A stretch of 64,000 nucleotides of DNA from MFD04716-140 sp963703125 (GCA_963703125.1 OY969790.1:2108001-2172000); one strand, 5' to 3'; shown: positions 9,954 through 19,714, numbered from the stretch's first letter. Numbers and translations are program-made. The notes: generated from the letters alone by a model not told the origin.

Positions 9954-10208
9954 ATGCAGAACATAGAAATCCTCGGACTTGCAGCGGCGATCATAACCAC
10001 CTCAGGGTTTATACCTCAAGTATATAAGGTCTGGAAAGAAAAATCAACCAAGGACATTTCTTTGTCCATGTACCTATTTTTGACCTTGGGACTTTTTCTA
10101 TGGTTGGTCTACGGAATTTCAATAGGTAGTTTACCGGTCATCTTGGCCAATGGTGTCACGTTGTTTCTTGTTGTGTGCATTCTTCTATTCAAGATAAAAT
10201 ATAAATAA
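9954..10208 (+). CDS. SemiSWEET / PQ-loop sugar transporter
   Basis: An 84-residue protein with three predicted transmembrane helices (about 5-25, 37-57 and 61-81) and the PQ-loop motif GFIPQVYKVWKEKST in the first. This is the size and motif of bacterial SemiSWEETs, which dimerise to form a sugar uniporter. Substrate specificity cannot be read from the sequence. It begins 20 bases after the leuS stop on the same strand and may be co-transcribed. Confidence 0.85.
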   Translation: MQNIEILGLAAAIITTSGFIPQVYKVWKEKSTKDISLSMYLFLTLGLFLWLVYGISIGSLPVILANGVTLFLVVCILLFKIKYK

Positions 10209-10348
10209 TTATTTTACACCCCTATTAAAATAGGAGTAGGTATATAAAAAACATACTTTTTAGCTATCACACCCTTTCATTTTATCGATTTTATTTCTGA
10301 AATTAGATTTATTGTTCCAATTTCGGATTTTAATTAAATAGACCATAA

Positions 10349-11449
10349 ATGAAAATCGGTGTTCCAAAGGAAAGTAAGAACAATGAAAGCAGGGTGGGAA
10401 TGACACCTGCTGGCGTGTATGAATTGGTAAAAAGCGGACATACCGTTTATGTACAATCAACGGCCGGAGAAGGCAGTGGGTTTTTTGATGTGGACTACAA
10501 GATGGCAGGAGCCATTATTCTAGATACGATTGGTCAAGTATACACCATGAGTGAGATGATCGTAAAGGTGAAAGAACCCATTAAATCTGAATATGGCCTA
10601 ATTCAGAAGAATCAGATACTCTTTGCATATTTTCATTTTGCCTCAAGTGAAAGGTTAACGGAGGCAATGATTGAAAGTAAGGCCATTTGCATTGCATACG
10701 AAACGGTTGAAGATGAAGATGGCACGTTGCCATTATTGACTCCAATGTCAGAAGTGGCCGGGCGTATGGCCATTCAACAAGGGGCCAAATATTTGGAGAA
10801 GCCGGTAAAGGGAAGAGGCGTTTTGTTAGGTGGGGTACCCGGGGTCGCACCAGGTAGGGTTTTGGTTTTAGGGGCGGGCGTTGTTGGTGTACAAGCTGCT
10901 AAAATGGCAGCCGGTTTAGGCGCACATGTTACTATTTTGGATATTAATATGAAAAAGTTGCGTTATGTTAATGATGTAATGCCGCCTCATGTAATTACCG
11001 AATTTTCAAGCGAACTCAATATCAGAAAGCATATAAAGGACCATGACTTGATCATAGGTGGGGTCTTGGTAAAAGGCGCAAAAGCCCCTAATCTGATCAC
11101 GAGGGACATGCTTAAGGACATGCGCCCTGGAACGGTAATAGTAGATGTTGCAGTAGATCAAGGAGGATGTGTTGAAACCACGAGGCCAACCACGCATGAG
11201 AACCCAACGTTCATTATTGATGATGTTGTTCATTATTGTGTTGCCAACATGCCTGGTGCCGTGCCTTATACTTCGACAATGGCGTTGACCAATGTAACAC
11301 TGCCCTACGTTTTAAAATTGGCAAATAAAGGATGGGAAGAAGCTTGTGCCTCCGATAGCTCGTTACAGAAGGGATTGAATATTGTTAAAGGGGAGGTTAT
11401 TTACAAAGAGATTATAGATGCCTTTGGATGGGAGAAGACCTTAAGCTAA
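10349..11449 (+). CDS. ald: Alanine dehydrogenase
   Basis: NAD-dependent interconversion of L-alanine and pyruvate plus ammonia in the cytoplasm. The 366-residue protein matches the family length. It shows MKIGVPKESKNNESRVGMTP at the start, with the substrate-binding Arg15, the catalytic His96 in LFAYFHFAS, and the NAD-binding glycine motif VLGAGVVGVQAA (about 172-183). The C-terminal half carries the conserved NMPGAVPYTST segment. It has its own intergenic leader (140 bases after the SemiSWEET gene) and a strong terminator downstream, so it is probably monocistronic. Confidence 0.95.
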   Translation: MKIGVPKESKNNESRVGMTPAGVYELVKSGHTVYVQSTAGEGSGFFDVDYKMAGAIILDTIGQVYTMSEMIVKVKEPIKSEYGLIQKNQILFAYFHFASSERLTEAMIESKAICIAYETVEDEDGTLPLLTPMSEVAGRMAIQQGAKYLEKPVKGRGVLLGGVPGVAPGRVLVLGAGVVGVQAAKMAAGLGAHVTILDINMKKLRYVNDVMPPHVITEFSSELNIRKHIKDHDLIIGGVLVKGAKAPNLITRDMLKDMRPGTVIVDVAVDQGGCVETTRPTTHENPTFIIDDVVHYCVANMPGAVPYTSTMALTNVTLPYVLKLANKGWEEACASDSSLQKGLNIVKGEVIYKEIIDAFGWEKTLS

Positions 11450-11467
11450 TGTACATTTTGTCAGTAT

Positions 11468-11506
11468 AAAAAACCTCGCCATAAGTATGGCGAGGTTTTT
11501 GCTTTT
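11468..11506. terminator. Rho-independent terminator after alanine dehydrogenase
   Basis: CCTCGCCATA (11474-11483) pairs perfectly with TATGGCGAGG (11486-11495) across a two-base AG gap (so a slightly shortened stem in practice). It is flanked by an A-run upstream and T5 plus a T-rich tail downstream, which makes it a bidirectional-looking hairpin. Confidence 0.85.
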
Positions 11507-11570
11507 TATATTTGGATTCTAAAGAGAAGAGAATCTTTAGTATATTTAAAACAATTTAGACAAAAATAGT

Positions 11571-12269
11571 ATGGGACTAGGATATTGGATTTTAATAGGA
11601 GGTATAGGATTAATTAGTATGCTGGTAAGTAGCCGGCTAAAAAGTAAGTTCAGTCAATACTCAAAAGTTCATTTACAAAATGGAATGAGCGGTGCTGAAA
11701 TTGCCGAGAAAATGTTGGCCGACCATGGAATTCGCGATGTAAAAGTCGTCTCGACACCCGGAATGTTATCAGATCACTACAATCCAAAGAACAAAACCGT
11801 GAACTTGAGCGAAGGGGTCTATAGTCAGCGAAATGCTGCTGCCGCGGCTGTTGCAGCCCATGAATGTGGCCATGCCGTGCAACATGCCCAAGCATATGAA
11901 TGGTTGACGATGCGCTCCAAATTGGTGCCTGTTGTCAGTGTAACCTCAGGAATGTCTATGTGGGTTGTTTTCGGAGGCCTAGTGCTGGGTGCGGCTGCCG
12001 GTGTTGGATTAGGCTATTGGATTGCAGTTGTTGGTCTTGGAATGATGGCCTTGGCGACGCTGTTCAGCTTCATTACATTGCCTGTGGAATATGATGCAAG
12101 CAATAGGGCATTGGCTTGGTTGAAGGCAAAAAATATCGTTACCCAGCAAGAGTATAAAGGTTCCGAGGATGCATTAAAATGGGCAGCACGTACGTATTTG
12201 GTGGCGGCTATCGGGTCTTTGGCGACCCTAATTTATTTCGGATTGCAAGTATTCGGAAGTAGGGATTAA
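11571..12269 (+). CDS. Zinc metallopeptidase, YugP family
   Basis: A membrane-bound metalloprotease-like protein of 232 residues belonging to the neutral zinc metallopeptidase 2 family (PF04298). TM1 is at 4-22. The HExxH zinc motif is AAHECGHAVQH with His97, Glu98 and His101. Three more hydrophobic helices follow (about 118-140, 144-168 and 203-222), with PVEYDASNRALAWL between the last two, the conserved region thought to complete the metal site. The physiological substrate is unknown. It is bracketed by terminators on both sides and so is likely transcribed alone. Confidence 0.88.
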   Translation: MGLGYWILIGGIGLISMLVSSRLKSKFSQYSKVHLQNGMSGAEIAEKMLADHGIRDVKVVSTPGMLSDHYNPKNKTVNLSEGVYSQRNAAAAAVAAHECGHAVQHAQAYEWLTMRSKLVPVVSVTSGMSMWVVFGGLVLGAAAGVGLGYWIAVVGLGMMALATLFSFITLPVEYDASNRALAWLKAKNIVTQQEYKGSEDALKWAARTYLVAAIGSLATLIYFGLQVFGSRD

Positions 12270-12293
12270 TAAAATGGATTCATAAGAATAGTG

Positions 12294-12317
12294 AACGCCC
12301 TTAGGGGCGTTTTTTTA
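12294..12317. terminator. Terminator between Zn-peptidase and Lrp-type gene
   Basis: ACGCCC-TTAG-GGGCGT hairpin followed by T7. It overlaps the last bases of the convergent regulator gene, so it serves the plus-strand peptidase and possibly both directions. Confidence 0.8.
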
Positions 12318-12785
12318 TATGGTAATCTGTCGGTCTATTTGTTGCGCCAACGAAATGAACGTCTCCGTTCTTGAAACGCCCTCAATTTGTTGTATTTCTT
12401 TATTTAGCACCTGCATCAAATGTTCATTGTCTCTACAAAGGACTTTTATAAGAATTGACCAGTTTCCCGTGGTATAATGACATTCAAGAACTTCAGGAAT
12501 TTTTTCAAGTTGTTTCACCGCCATTGGATTGTTCATTGCCTTGTCCAAATAAATACCGATGTAGGCCATGGTGGTATATCCCATGATTTTGGGATTGATA
12601 ATGAATTTGGAGCCAGACAACAATCCCGAGGCCTCCAACTTGCGAAGACGTTGGTGTATGGCCGCTCCGGAAATACCAATGCTTCGGGCAATTTCAAGTA
12701 CAGGTTTACGGGCGTCCTGCATTAGAAATCTTAGGATTTTCTTGTCAATACCGTCTATCTTTAACTTTTCATTACCCGATTTCAT
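12315..12785 (-). CDS. Lrp/AsnC family transcriptional regulator
   Basis: A 156-residue DNA-binding regulator responsive to amino acids. The N-terminal AsnC-type helix-turn-helix spans about 10-60 (LEIARSIGISGAAIHQRLRK), and the C-terminal RAM effector-binding domain spans about 70-150 (YTTMAYIGIYLDKA, ECHYTTGNWSILIKV). The next gene upstream on the same strand, 118 bases away, encodes a saccharopine-dehydrogenase-like enzyme, and alanine dehydrogenase is close by. A role in amino-acid catabolism control is therefore plausible, but this is inference from context. Confidence 0.9.
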   Translation of the reverse strand: MKSGNEKLKIDGIDKKILRFLMQDARKPVLEIARSIGISGAAIHQRLRKLEASGLLSGSKFIINPKIMGYTTMAYIGIYLDKAMNNPMAVKQLEKIPEVLECHYTTGNWSILIKVLCRDNEHLMQVLNKEIQQIEGVSRTETFISLAQQIDRQITI

Positions 12786-12903
12786 AATACTGGTTTCAAT
12801 TTATATATAAATATATTGAATTATATTACAATTGCTTTCCTAAATCCAAAAAGGCCGAATTTCAAATCAGGTTTCTGAGCCCTTAAAATGGGATAGTTGA
12901 TTT

Positions 12904-14277
12904 TTAGCTCGCAACAGAATCGGGGTTATAGCCCAAGTAGGGCACCTCATATTCTTTAAAACCAATACCGTATTTTTCTAATTCCAACAAAATGGGTTTA
13001 TAGACTTCCTTTTTAATTGGTATTTGAACACCAGGTTCTACGATTTTTTTGTTGAGTATCAGTAATGTAGCAATGGCCACTGGAAGTCCAACAGTTTTAG
13101 CCATGGCCGTGTGCGAGCGGTTCTCACCAATAACGACCATATTCGCATCGATCTGATATTTCTTGCCATTCAGTTTGTATCCGAATTTATGGTACATAAC
13201 GATCATGTCTTTATCTTCAGGGCTCAGGGACCAACTATCCTCCAGAATCTTTTGAAGGACCTGTGCCGGAGTGGCATTTTTAAAGGGAATGGTTTTCTTG
13301 GCATCAAACAAATTAAGCTCAAGCAATTTTTCCCACATAATGTCATCCTGCTCAATTTTGAGATAATGCCTAAGCTTCAACTCAACCGAGTCCGTAGGAG
13401 AATAAGGTAAAAACAAATTCACGAATTCCCTGTAGGACATGCCCTCTGAGTTCTCAATGGTATAGCTATCATCGGTCATTCCCAATTGCACGAACATATT
13501 CCAAGCTTTCGAAAAGCCCACCCTTCTCATGGTGCCACGATATAATGTTAAAATACCTTCGAGTCCGTAAGCTTTTCGATAATCCAGTGAATTGCGATTC
13601 GCATATCCTTCAAAACGGCCATATCCTTCAATGGTGAAGAATTCTGTTCTTCTAAAAAGTTTGTGGTACGGTATATATTTGTAAGTGCCCTCTTGAATAA
13701 ACTTGGCGGCCCCACCTTGTCCGGCAACAACTACATTTCTGGGATTCCACGTAAATTTGTAATTCCATAGGTTATTATCACATTCTGGGGCCACCAATCC
13801 GCCTGCGAAAGATTCAAAAAGTAGCATCTCACCACCTTCGTCCCTAATTCGGTCAATGATTTGCATGGCACTCATATGATCGATACCTGGATCTAATCCG
13901 ATTTCGTTCATAAAAACCAATCCTTTTTCCTTTGCCAGATCATTCAATGCCTTAATTTCTTCACTAACGTAGGAGGCCGTCACCAAATGTTTGTTGAATA
14001 AAATACAATCTTTGGCAACCTGAATATGTAATTTCGCTGGAAGCATGGAGACCACAATGTTAGAGGCATCTATGGCTTTTTTACGCTCTTGCTCATTGAA
14101 AATGTCCAATTTAATGACTGAACAGGCCGAGTGATTTTGAATGGATTTTGGTATGACTTTCGGATCAATATCCACAATTGTTAAATGCAAATTCTCTTCG
14201 ACCGCATGGTCCAAAAAATAATCTATCAAGTAGGAAGTTGATTTTCCTGCGCCAAGGACCAGTATTTTTCGCAACAT
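12904..14277 (-). CDS. Saccharopine dehydrogenase-like protein
   Basis: A 457-residue NAD(P)-dependent oxidoreductase of the saccharopine dehydrogenase/reductase family. It has an N-terminal Rossmann fold with ILVLGAGKSTSYLIDYFL (5-22), the VVSMLPAKLH segment at about 80 and a C-terminal catalytic domain containing MNEIGLDPGIDHMSAM. In lysine metabolism such enzymes interconvert saccharopine with glutamate and aminoadipate semialdehyde, or homologues act in polyamine synthesis. Which reaction applies here cannot be settled from sequence alone. A Lrp-type regulator lies downstream on the same strand. Confidence 0.85.
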   Translation of the reverse strand: MLRKILVLGAGKSTSYLIDYFLDHAVEENLHLTIVDIDPKVIPKSIQNHSACSVIKLDIFNEQERKKAIDASNIVVSMLPAKLHIQVAKDCILFNKHLVTASYVSEEIKALNDLAKEKGLVFMNEIGLDPGIDHMSAMQIIDRIRDEGGEMLLFESFAGGLVAPECDNNLWNYKFTWNPRNVVVAGQGGAAKFIQEGTYKYIPYHKLFRRTEFFTIEGYGRFEGYANRNSLDYRKAYGLEGILTLYRGTMRRVGFSKAWNMFVQLGMTDDSYTIENSEGMSYREFVNLFLPYSPTDSVELKLRHYLKIEQDDIMWEKLLELNLFDAKKTIPFKNATPAQVLQKILEDSWSLSPEDKDMIVMYHKFGYKLNGKKYQIDANMVVIGENRSHTAMAKTVGLPVAIATLLILNKKIVEPGVQIPIKKEVYKPILLELEKYGIGFKEYEVPYLGYNPDSVAS

Positions 14278-14363
14278 CTATTTTACATGATTATATGATT
14301 ATAAATAACGAAAAGCTAAGGTATCAAATTGTTACATTTGTAAATATATTGAATGCTTAAGTT

Positions 14364-14750
14364 ATGAACAGAACAATTTTTCTAACAGGTGTCGTCTTGG
14401 GAACATTGGCGATCATATTTGGCGCATTTGGTGCCCACGGTCTTGAAAAGCTGGTTGATTCCCATGCAATACAAACCTATGGGACAGGTGTTAGATATCA
14501 AATGTACCAATCATTATTTCTGATGATTTTAGGCAGTATGAAATCCATCCCGACAGAACATAAAAAATGGGTTTTCTATTTAATTGTAATGGGAACCCTA
14601 TCGTTTTCAGGCTCAATTTACTTGTTGGCCACAAACGCCTTAACGAGCTTTGATTTTAAATCAATTGGTTTTTTGACTCCCATTGGCGGGGCCTTTCAAA
14701 TTTTCGGTTGGCTGCTTTTAGGCTACCGTACCTTCAAGCATTTTGACTAA
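14364..14750 (+). CDS. DUF423 family membrane protein
   Basis: A 128-residue protein with four predicted transmembrane helices. It contains the DUF423 hallmark GAFGAHGLEK near residue 21-30 and the closing segment FLTPIGGAFQIFGWLLLGY. The family (YgdD-like) is widespread and of unknown function. It is divergent from the saccharopine dehydrogenase gene and lies 67 bases upstream of pckA. No operator was recognised. Confidence 0.88.
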   Translation: MNRTIFLTGVVLGTLAIIFGAFGAHGLEKLVDSHAIQTYGTGVRYQMYQSLFLMILGSMKSIPTEHKKWVFYLIVMGTLSFSGSIYLLATNALTSFDFKSIGFLTPIGGAFQIFGWLLLGYRTFKHFD

Positions 14751-14788
14751 TATATTCTCAAAAAAAATGGTCAAAATTTTATTTATGA

Positions 14789-14796
14789 TAATTTTG
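14789..14796 (+). promoter_or_regulatory. Putative -7 promoter element of pckA
   Basis: TAATTTTG fits the TAnnTTTG consensus, 21 bases before the pckA ATG. The -33 box is not clear. Confidence 0.35.
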
Positions 14797-14817
14797 CAAT
14801 AGTAAAAATTCCTTTCA

Positions 14818-16434
14818 ATGAATATATCGGAACAAACAGCTAAGTCCATTTCGCTTAAAAAATACGGAATCAACACCGAAAATGTGCATTATCAACTAGC
14901 ACCATTAAAGTTGCATGCCCTAACTGTAGAGAAAGGTATGGGACGTGAAACGGCTTCTGGAGCCCTTGCTGTAAATACCGGGGAATTTACGGGTAGATCA
15001 CCTATGGACCGATTTATTGTAAAGGATAATGCGACGGAGGATAAGGTCTGGTGGGGAAATATCAATATTCCATTCGAGGAAAACAAGTTTGATTTACTTT
15101 ACGATAAGGTTATAGCATATCTGAATGAAAAGGAATTATATGTGCGGGACTGTTATGCATGTGCCGATGCGAATTACAGGATGAACATTAGGGTCATAAA
15201 TGAGTATCCCTGGTCAAATATGTTCGCTTACAACATGTTTATTAGGCCAACGGCGGAAGAGTTGAAAAACTTTGACCCGGAATGGGTGGTGATAAATGCC
15301 CCTGGCTTTATGGCCGATGCCAAAACCGATGGCACCCGACAGCACAATTTCGCCATTTTGAATTTCACGAAGAAGATTGTGTTGATCGGTGGCACAGGTT
15401 ATACGGGCGAGATCAAGAAGGGAATTTTTTCCGCACTCAATTTTATACTTCCCGTTTATAAAAAAACACTGCCGATGCACTGCTCAGCAAATGTGGGCAA
15501 TGATGGGTCAACGGCCATATTTTTTGGACTATCCGGGACAGGAAAAACAACTTTATCCACCGATGCTTCAAGAAAACTTATAGGAGATGACGAACATGGT
15601 TGGAACAATGAAAATGCTGTTTTTAATTTTGAAGGAGGGTGTTATGCAAAGGTTATAAACCTATCTGCCGAGAACGAGCCAGAAATTTTTGCGGCAATTA
15701 AAAAGGGGGCACTTTTAGAGAATGTGGTGGTAAATGAAAAGGGCCAGGTAGATTATAGTGACACCTCCATTACTCAAAATACGCGCGTGAGTTACCCATT
15801 GTACCATATTGAAAATATTCAACAGCCCTCCATAGGGAATAACCCAAAAAATATCTTTTTTTTAACAGCGGACGCCTTTGGGGTGCTGCCTCCGATTTCC
15901 AAATTAACACCCAGTCAAGCTGCCTATCATTTTATTTCGGGCTATACGGCTAAAGTTGCAGGTACCGAAGCTGGTGTAGTAGAGCCTGTTCCAAATTTTT
16001 CGGCCTGTTTTGGGGCTCCCTTTATGCCTTTGCATCCGGCAAAATATGCCGAAATGTTGAGTAAGAAAATGAAAGATTCAAAAGTCAACGTTTGGCTGGT
16101 GAATACGGGTTGGACCGGTGGCCCTTATGGGGTAGGGACTCGTATGAAATTGAAATACACACGTGCAATGATCAATGCCGTTTTGAATGGAGACCTAGGA
16201 CTTTATTCGTATGATGACTACCATATTCATTCGGTATTTGGTGTGGCACAACCCCGAAAATGTCCAGGAGTGCCAACAGATGTTCTCAGTCCTAGAACTA
16301 CTTGGAATAATGATGAGGCTTATTACACCACGGCATTTAAGCTTACCAACGCTTTTAGGGAAAATTTCAAAAAATTTGAGGCCTTCGCGAGTGAAGAAAT
16401 CCGACGAGGTGGGCCACAGCGGTATGCTTTCTAA
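14818..16434 (+). CDS. pckA: Phosphoenolpyruvate carboxykinase (ATP)
   Basis: Converts oxaloacetate plus ATP to phosphoenolpyruvate, the first committed step of gluconeogenesis. At 538 residues it is the normal bacterial ATP-PCK length. Recognisable are GRSPMDRFIV near 59-68, the P-loop GLSGTGKT (237-244), the metal-binding LIGDDEHGW just after it, and NTGWTGGPYGVGTRM near residue 430. It appears complete. It stands alone between DUF423 and the convergent hemD gene. Confidence 0.97.
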   Translation: MNISEQTAKSISLKKYGINTENVHYQLAPLKLHALTVEKGMGRETASGALAVNTGEFTGRSPMDRFIVKDNATEDKVWWGNINIPFEENKFDLLYDKVIAYLNEKELYVRDCYACADANYRMNIRVINEYPWSNMFAYNMFIRPTAEELKNFDPEWVVINAPGFMADAKTDGTRQHNFAILNFTKKIVLIGGTGYTGEIKKGIFSALNFILPVYKKTLPMHCSANVGNDGSTAIFFGLSGTGKTTLSTDASRKLIGDDEHGWNNENAVFNFEGGCYAKVINLSAENEPEIFAAIKKGALLENVVVNEKGQVDYSDTSITQNTRVSYPLYHIENIQQPSIGNNPKNIFFLTADAFGVLPPISKLTPSQAAYHFISGYTAKVAGTEAGVVEPVPNFSACFGAPFMPLHPAKYAEMLSKKMKDSKVNVWLVNTGWTGGPYGVGTRMKLKYTRAMINAVLNGDLGLYSYDDYHIHSVFGVAQPRKCPGVPTDVLSPRTTWNNDEAYYTTAFKLTNAFRENFKKFEAFASEEIRRGGPQRYAF

Positions 16435-16478
16435 TTTGGAAATATATTAATAGCAGAAAAAAGAAAGAGACTCTGTTC

Positions 16479-17225
16479 CTATTTTTTGTTTGCTTCGGTA
16501 ATATACTTTTGAAGTGCCATTGTCATTGAGGGTGTTTCAGGAGTTGGTGCTTTGATATCAATCCTCAGTCCTGCTTCTGTTGCCGCATCTATCGTGGAAT
16601 CGCCATAAACAGCTATTCTTGTTTCATTTTGTTTGAAATCGGGAAAGTTCTTCAAAAGAGATTCTATTCCAGAGGGACTAAAGAAAACCAGTATGTCATA
16701 GTAAACGTCCCGCAGATCGGATAGGTCGCTTATGACGGTTTTATAAAAAATACCCCTAGTCCAGTCAATCCCTAATTTATCCAATGTCGAAGGTACAATT
16801 GGCTTTAAAACATCGGAGGAAGGTAAAAGGAACTTCTCGTCCTTATATTTTTTGAATAATGTCACAAGATCTTCGAAATTCATCTTGCCAACATAAATTT
16901 TACGCTTTCGGTACACCACATATTTCTGAAGGTAGAAGGCAACGGCTTCCGACTGGCAGAAATATTTCATTGAATCGGGAACCTTAAACCGCATTTCTTC
17001 GGCAATCCTGAAAAAATGATCGACGGCATTTCTGCTGGTAAGAATTATTGCCGTATAGTTCTTTAAGTCTATCTTTTGTTGACGAACATTTTTGGCGTCT
17101 ACCCCTTCAACATGAATAAAAGGTCTAAAATCAACTTTTACCTTTTCCTTATCAACCAATTTTGAATAAGGAGAATTTTCCATTTTCGGTTCCGGTTGAG
17201 AGACCAAAATCGTTTTTACTTTCAT
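16479..17225 (-). CDS. hemD: Uroporphyrinogen-III synthase
   Basis: Cyclises hydroxymethylbilane to uroporphyrinogen III in haem synthesis. The 248-residue protein has the two alternating alpha/beta HemD lobes: KVKTILVSQPEP at the start, YTAIILTSRNAVDHFF in lobe one, FLLPSSDVLKPIVPSTL and YYDILVFFSPSGIESLL in lobe two. HemD is poorly conserved, but these positions match. It follows the DUF4271 gene by five bases on the same strand, the usual flavobacterial pairing, and they are probably co-transcribed with the upstream GT39 gene. Confidence 0.87.
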   Translation of the reverse strand: MKVKTILVSQPEPKMENSPYSKLVDKEKVKVDFRPFIHVEGVDAKNVRQQKIDLKNYTAIILTSRNAVDHFFRIAEEMRFKVPDSMKYFCQSEAVAFYLQKYVVYRKRKIYVGKMNFEDLVTLFKKYKDEKFLLPSSDVLKPIVPSTLDKLGIDWTRGIFYKTVISDLSDLRDVYYDILVFFSPSGIESLLKNFPDFKQNETRIAVYGDSTIDAATEAGLRIDIKAPTPETPSMTMALQKYITEANKK

Positions 17226-17230
17226 ACACC

Positions 17231-17887
17231 TTATTGTTTAAGATAGCCCCCGAGAATGATAAACGGCGCAATTTCAAGAGCGCAAAGGTACAAAATAAAA
17301 TAGAAAAAGTTGCTGGCAATGAATTTTTGATGAATCCGCAAAGCATTGACCCACCCTATGGCATTAATTACCAGAATTAAGAAAATGGCTATGTAAACAA
17401 CACTTTTTGAGTCTTTTAACACATAGGCCAAAGTCGCATTCGCAAGGAACATAATAATACTGCTATGGTTAAGATAGGATAGTTTATTGAAGACTATTTC
17501 GCCTATAGTCCTCTGAGAACCAAAGATAAAACCATTACTTAATTGCAGGAGTGACTTTGCAAGGCCAAAAGCCATTATTCCGCCGAGAATAAGGGGGAAT
17601 GTGAGCGTGTTGTTCACCTCAGCATTTGGTGCGAAAATTTTCCAAACAAAATACACAAAAAGTGAGAGATTGATGATCTGAAATGCGCTGAAGAAAATGT
17701 GGAACCAGTTCATCAGTTTTTCTTTCTTGTTGTACATAAAAATATACTTGTTGTTGAACGGCAACCAAATGAAGTTTAGGAAGCGATTGTAAAAAAGGCC
17801 TTTGGCAAGAACAAGGAAAGCCATACTTCCAAAAATTAGGATGGTAATCCAATCTATATTCTCGTTCACCCTGAGTATCGGCTCCAT
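17231..17887 (-). CDS. DUF4271 integral membrane protein
   Basis: A 218-residue polytopic membrane protein with about six helices. The family is limited to Bacteroidota and characteristically precedes hemD, as here. The sequence begins with a short polar leader (MEPILRVNENIDW) and then hydrophobic segments; the FNRFLNFIWLPFNNKYI region is a conserved cytoplasmic loop. The function is unknown. Its start codon overlaps the end of the GT39 gene by one base, and the hemD start follows by five bases, so translation may be coupled through the three genes. Confidence 0.82.
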   Translation of the reverse strand: MEPILRVNENIDWITILIFGSMAFLVLAKGLFYNRFLNFIWLPFNNKYIFMYNKKEKLMNWFHIFFSAFQIINLSLFVYFVWKIFAPNAEVNNTLTFPLILGGIMAFGLAKSLLQLSNGFIFGSQRTIGEIVFNKLSYLNHSSIIMFLANATLAYVLKDSKSVVYIAIFLILVINAIGWVNALRIHQKFIASNFFYFILYLCALEIAPFIILGGYLKQ

Positions 17888-19575
17888 TAATCTAGTTTCA
17901 TGTTTTGGCTGTTAAGGCCATAATGTAATCCATTTTCTGAGACACCCATTCTAAAAAAAGCAGGGGATTTCATTTTTGGTTTAGGCAATCTTAACGTAAA
18001 AATTGTTGTATCATTTGATTTTAGGGATAAAATATTTTCAACCGGATGTACATGGAATACCGGTTGAACATCTAGCGGCCGCGTGTTTTCATTCAAATAG
18101 GAAACACCGAACTTCAATTTGCTCAAATCGATATCCGTGTCATACGGGCTGTATACTTTCATTATTTGTTCCCTATCCCAAGGATCTGAACCCTGATTTT
18201 TGTCAAAGTAGCATCTAATTTTCCGGAAAGACTCAAAATCCTCAATAAATTTTCCGCGGTATTCCTCACCAGATATTTTGGTCAGGGGCATTTCCTTTTC
18301 GCTCAAGTATTGACTTACATAGAGTACATTTCTATGTTGTACCTTGGATTCCGAATCATCAATCGAGTATTGATTTTGGCGATATTGCGTATTGTTCAAC
18401 GAAAATGAGACTTTGCCGGAATAAAACGCATACATAGGGGCCAACCTATAGGAATTTTCAAAAACCACTGGCCTGTCCCCGGCAATTTGCGAAACTTCAC
18501 TTACCCATTTTTTATTGCCATGGCTCTCATACCTGATTGGAAAGAAAGGCTCATAAACAAGGCCTATTCGAAGAAATAACAGAATTGCAATATTCAAAAT
18601 GCCTAATCTGAATACCCATTTCCTCGTATTTTCATTTGCAAGCATATAGTTAAAGACAATGATGGCAAGCGGAATGGAAATAACGATTAGCCATTGGGTT
18701 TGAACAATTCTATTTAGGCTGGAAACAAAAAAGAATAGAAGAACACCATAGGTAAGATACACCAAAGTTTTGGTGAACTGGTCTGTGATCTTTGTTTTAA
18801 AAAGCGAATAGTAAACAAATGGAAAAGTAAATCCGAAAAGGGCCAAGAGGTTCAAGAAATAACCCAAAGTAAATTCATTAAAATCGTATTCTTGGTTCGG
18901 ACGATCGAATAGGTGATATCGAATCGACACAAATTCGTTATGGTAAAGCCATAGAAAATGCGGTATATAACAGACAAGTGCTATAAAAACGGCTATCCAG
19001 GCATGTATGTTCCTCAATAATTTAAGATTGGAGAGTAAAACAAAAAATATGACCAGGACGGCATGATACTTACTATACATAAGCGCGGCCATGGTAACAC
19101 CTAAAAGCACCGTCCATAATAGCGATGGCGTTCGAATAAAATTCTTATAAATCAGCAGGAAAAGTGCGGTAAAAAAAAGAAGCGGGGTATCAGGCAGGAT
19201 AAAGAAACCATAGGCGTTCAATAAAGTCATAGAGAAGGTAAGTATAAAAAAGTGAGGTATATACTCCTTCTTTTTTTGATTTTCAATCAAGTTCCATAAA
19301 ATCAATAAAGTACCGGCCGATAAAATACAACTCATGAACCGAACCCCAAGTTCCCCCTTAAAAAAAAGACTCCCTATCTTGATCAAAAATGCCACCATGG
19401 GCGGATGATCAAAATAACCCCAAGACATATTCTGTGCATAATACCAATAGTATGCCTCATCGAAGATAAGTTCGGTAAAATAGGACTGGGCAACATTCAA
19501 GAGAAATATAGAACCCAAGAAATACAGAAAAAGTCCGGGAAGTTTTTGAGGCATTTGAAATAGGTTATTGTCCAT
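17887..19575 (-). CDS. Glycosyltransferase family 39-like (ArnT/PMT type)
   Basis: Polytopic membrane glycosyltransferase of the GT39/GT83 superfamily, which uses polyprenyl-phosphate sugars to modify lipids or proteins on the outer face of the inner membrane. The diagnostic first-loop motif is FDEAYYWYYAQNMSWGYFDHPPM, with DE and DHPP as catalytic signatures. About ten TM helices occupy the first 340 residues, followed by a soluble C-terminal domain. I prefer the ATG at 19575 (MDNNLFQMPQ) over one 57 bases upstream because the extra 19 residues are polar and do not fit the family. A DPM1-like gene making the probable sugar donor is divergent, 166 bases away. Confidence 0.85.
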   Translation of the reverse strand: MDNNLFQMPQKLPGLFLYFLGSIFLLNVAQSYFTELIFDEAYYWYYAQNMSWGYFDHPPMVAFLIKIGSLFFKGELGVRFMSCILSAGTLLILWNLIENQKKKEYIPHFFILTFSMTLLNAYGFFILPDTPLLFFTALFLLIYKNFIRTPSLLWTVLLGVTMAALMYSKYHAVLVIFFVLLSNLKLLRNIHAWIAVFIALVCYIPHFLWLYHNEFVSIRYHLFDRPNQEYDFNEFTLGYFLNLLALFGFTFPFVYYSLFKTKITDQFTKTLVYLTYGVLLFFFVSSLNRIVQTQWLIVISIPLAIIVFNYMLANENTRKWVFRLGILNIAILLFLRIGLVYEPFFPIRYESHGNKKWVSEVSQIAGDRPVVFENSYRLAPMYAFYSGKVSFSLNNTQYRQNQYSIDDSESKVQHRNVLYVSQYLSEKEMPLTKISGEEYRGKFIEDFESFRKIRCYFDKNQGSDPWDREQIMKVYSPYDTDIDLSKLKFGVSYLNENTRPLDVQPVFHVHPVENILSLKSNDTTIFTLRLPKPKMKSPAFFRMGVSENGLHYGLNSQNMKLD

Positions 19576-19714
19576 TAATAACGACAGGGGATGATTTATG
19601 GTATGCTTTGCTTTGAAATGAACTTGGGGCAAAATTACAAATTATAAGGCTTCTGGTATCTCGTAAAAAAATGATAAATACTTTGAACCCATTTTAGTAG
19701 ATATATTAAAACAC

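Noticed and set aside
10212..10232. CCTATT-AA-AATAGG inverted repeat as a terminator after the SemiSWEET gene
   Set aside because: Weak AT-rich stem and no following T-tract.
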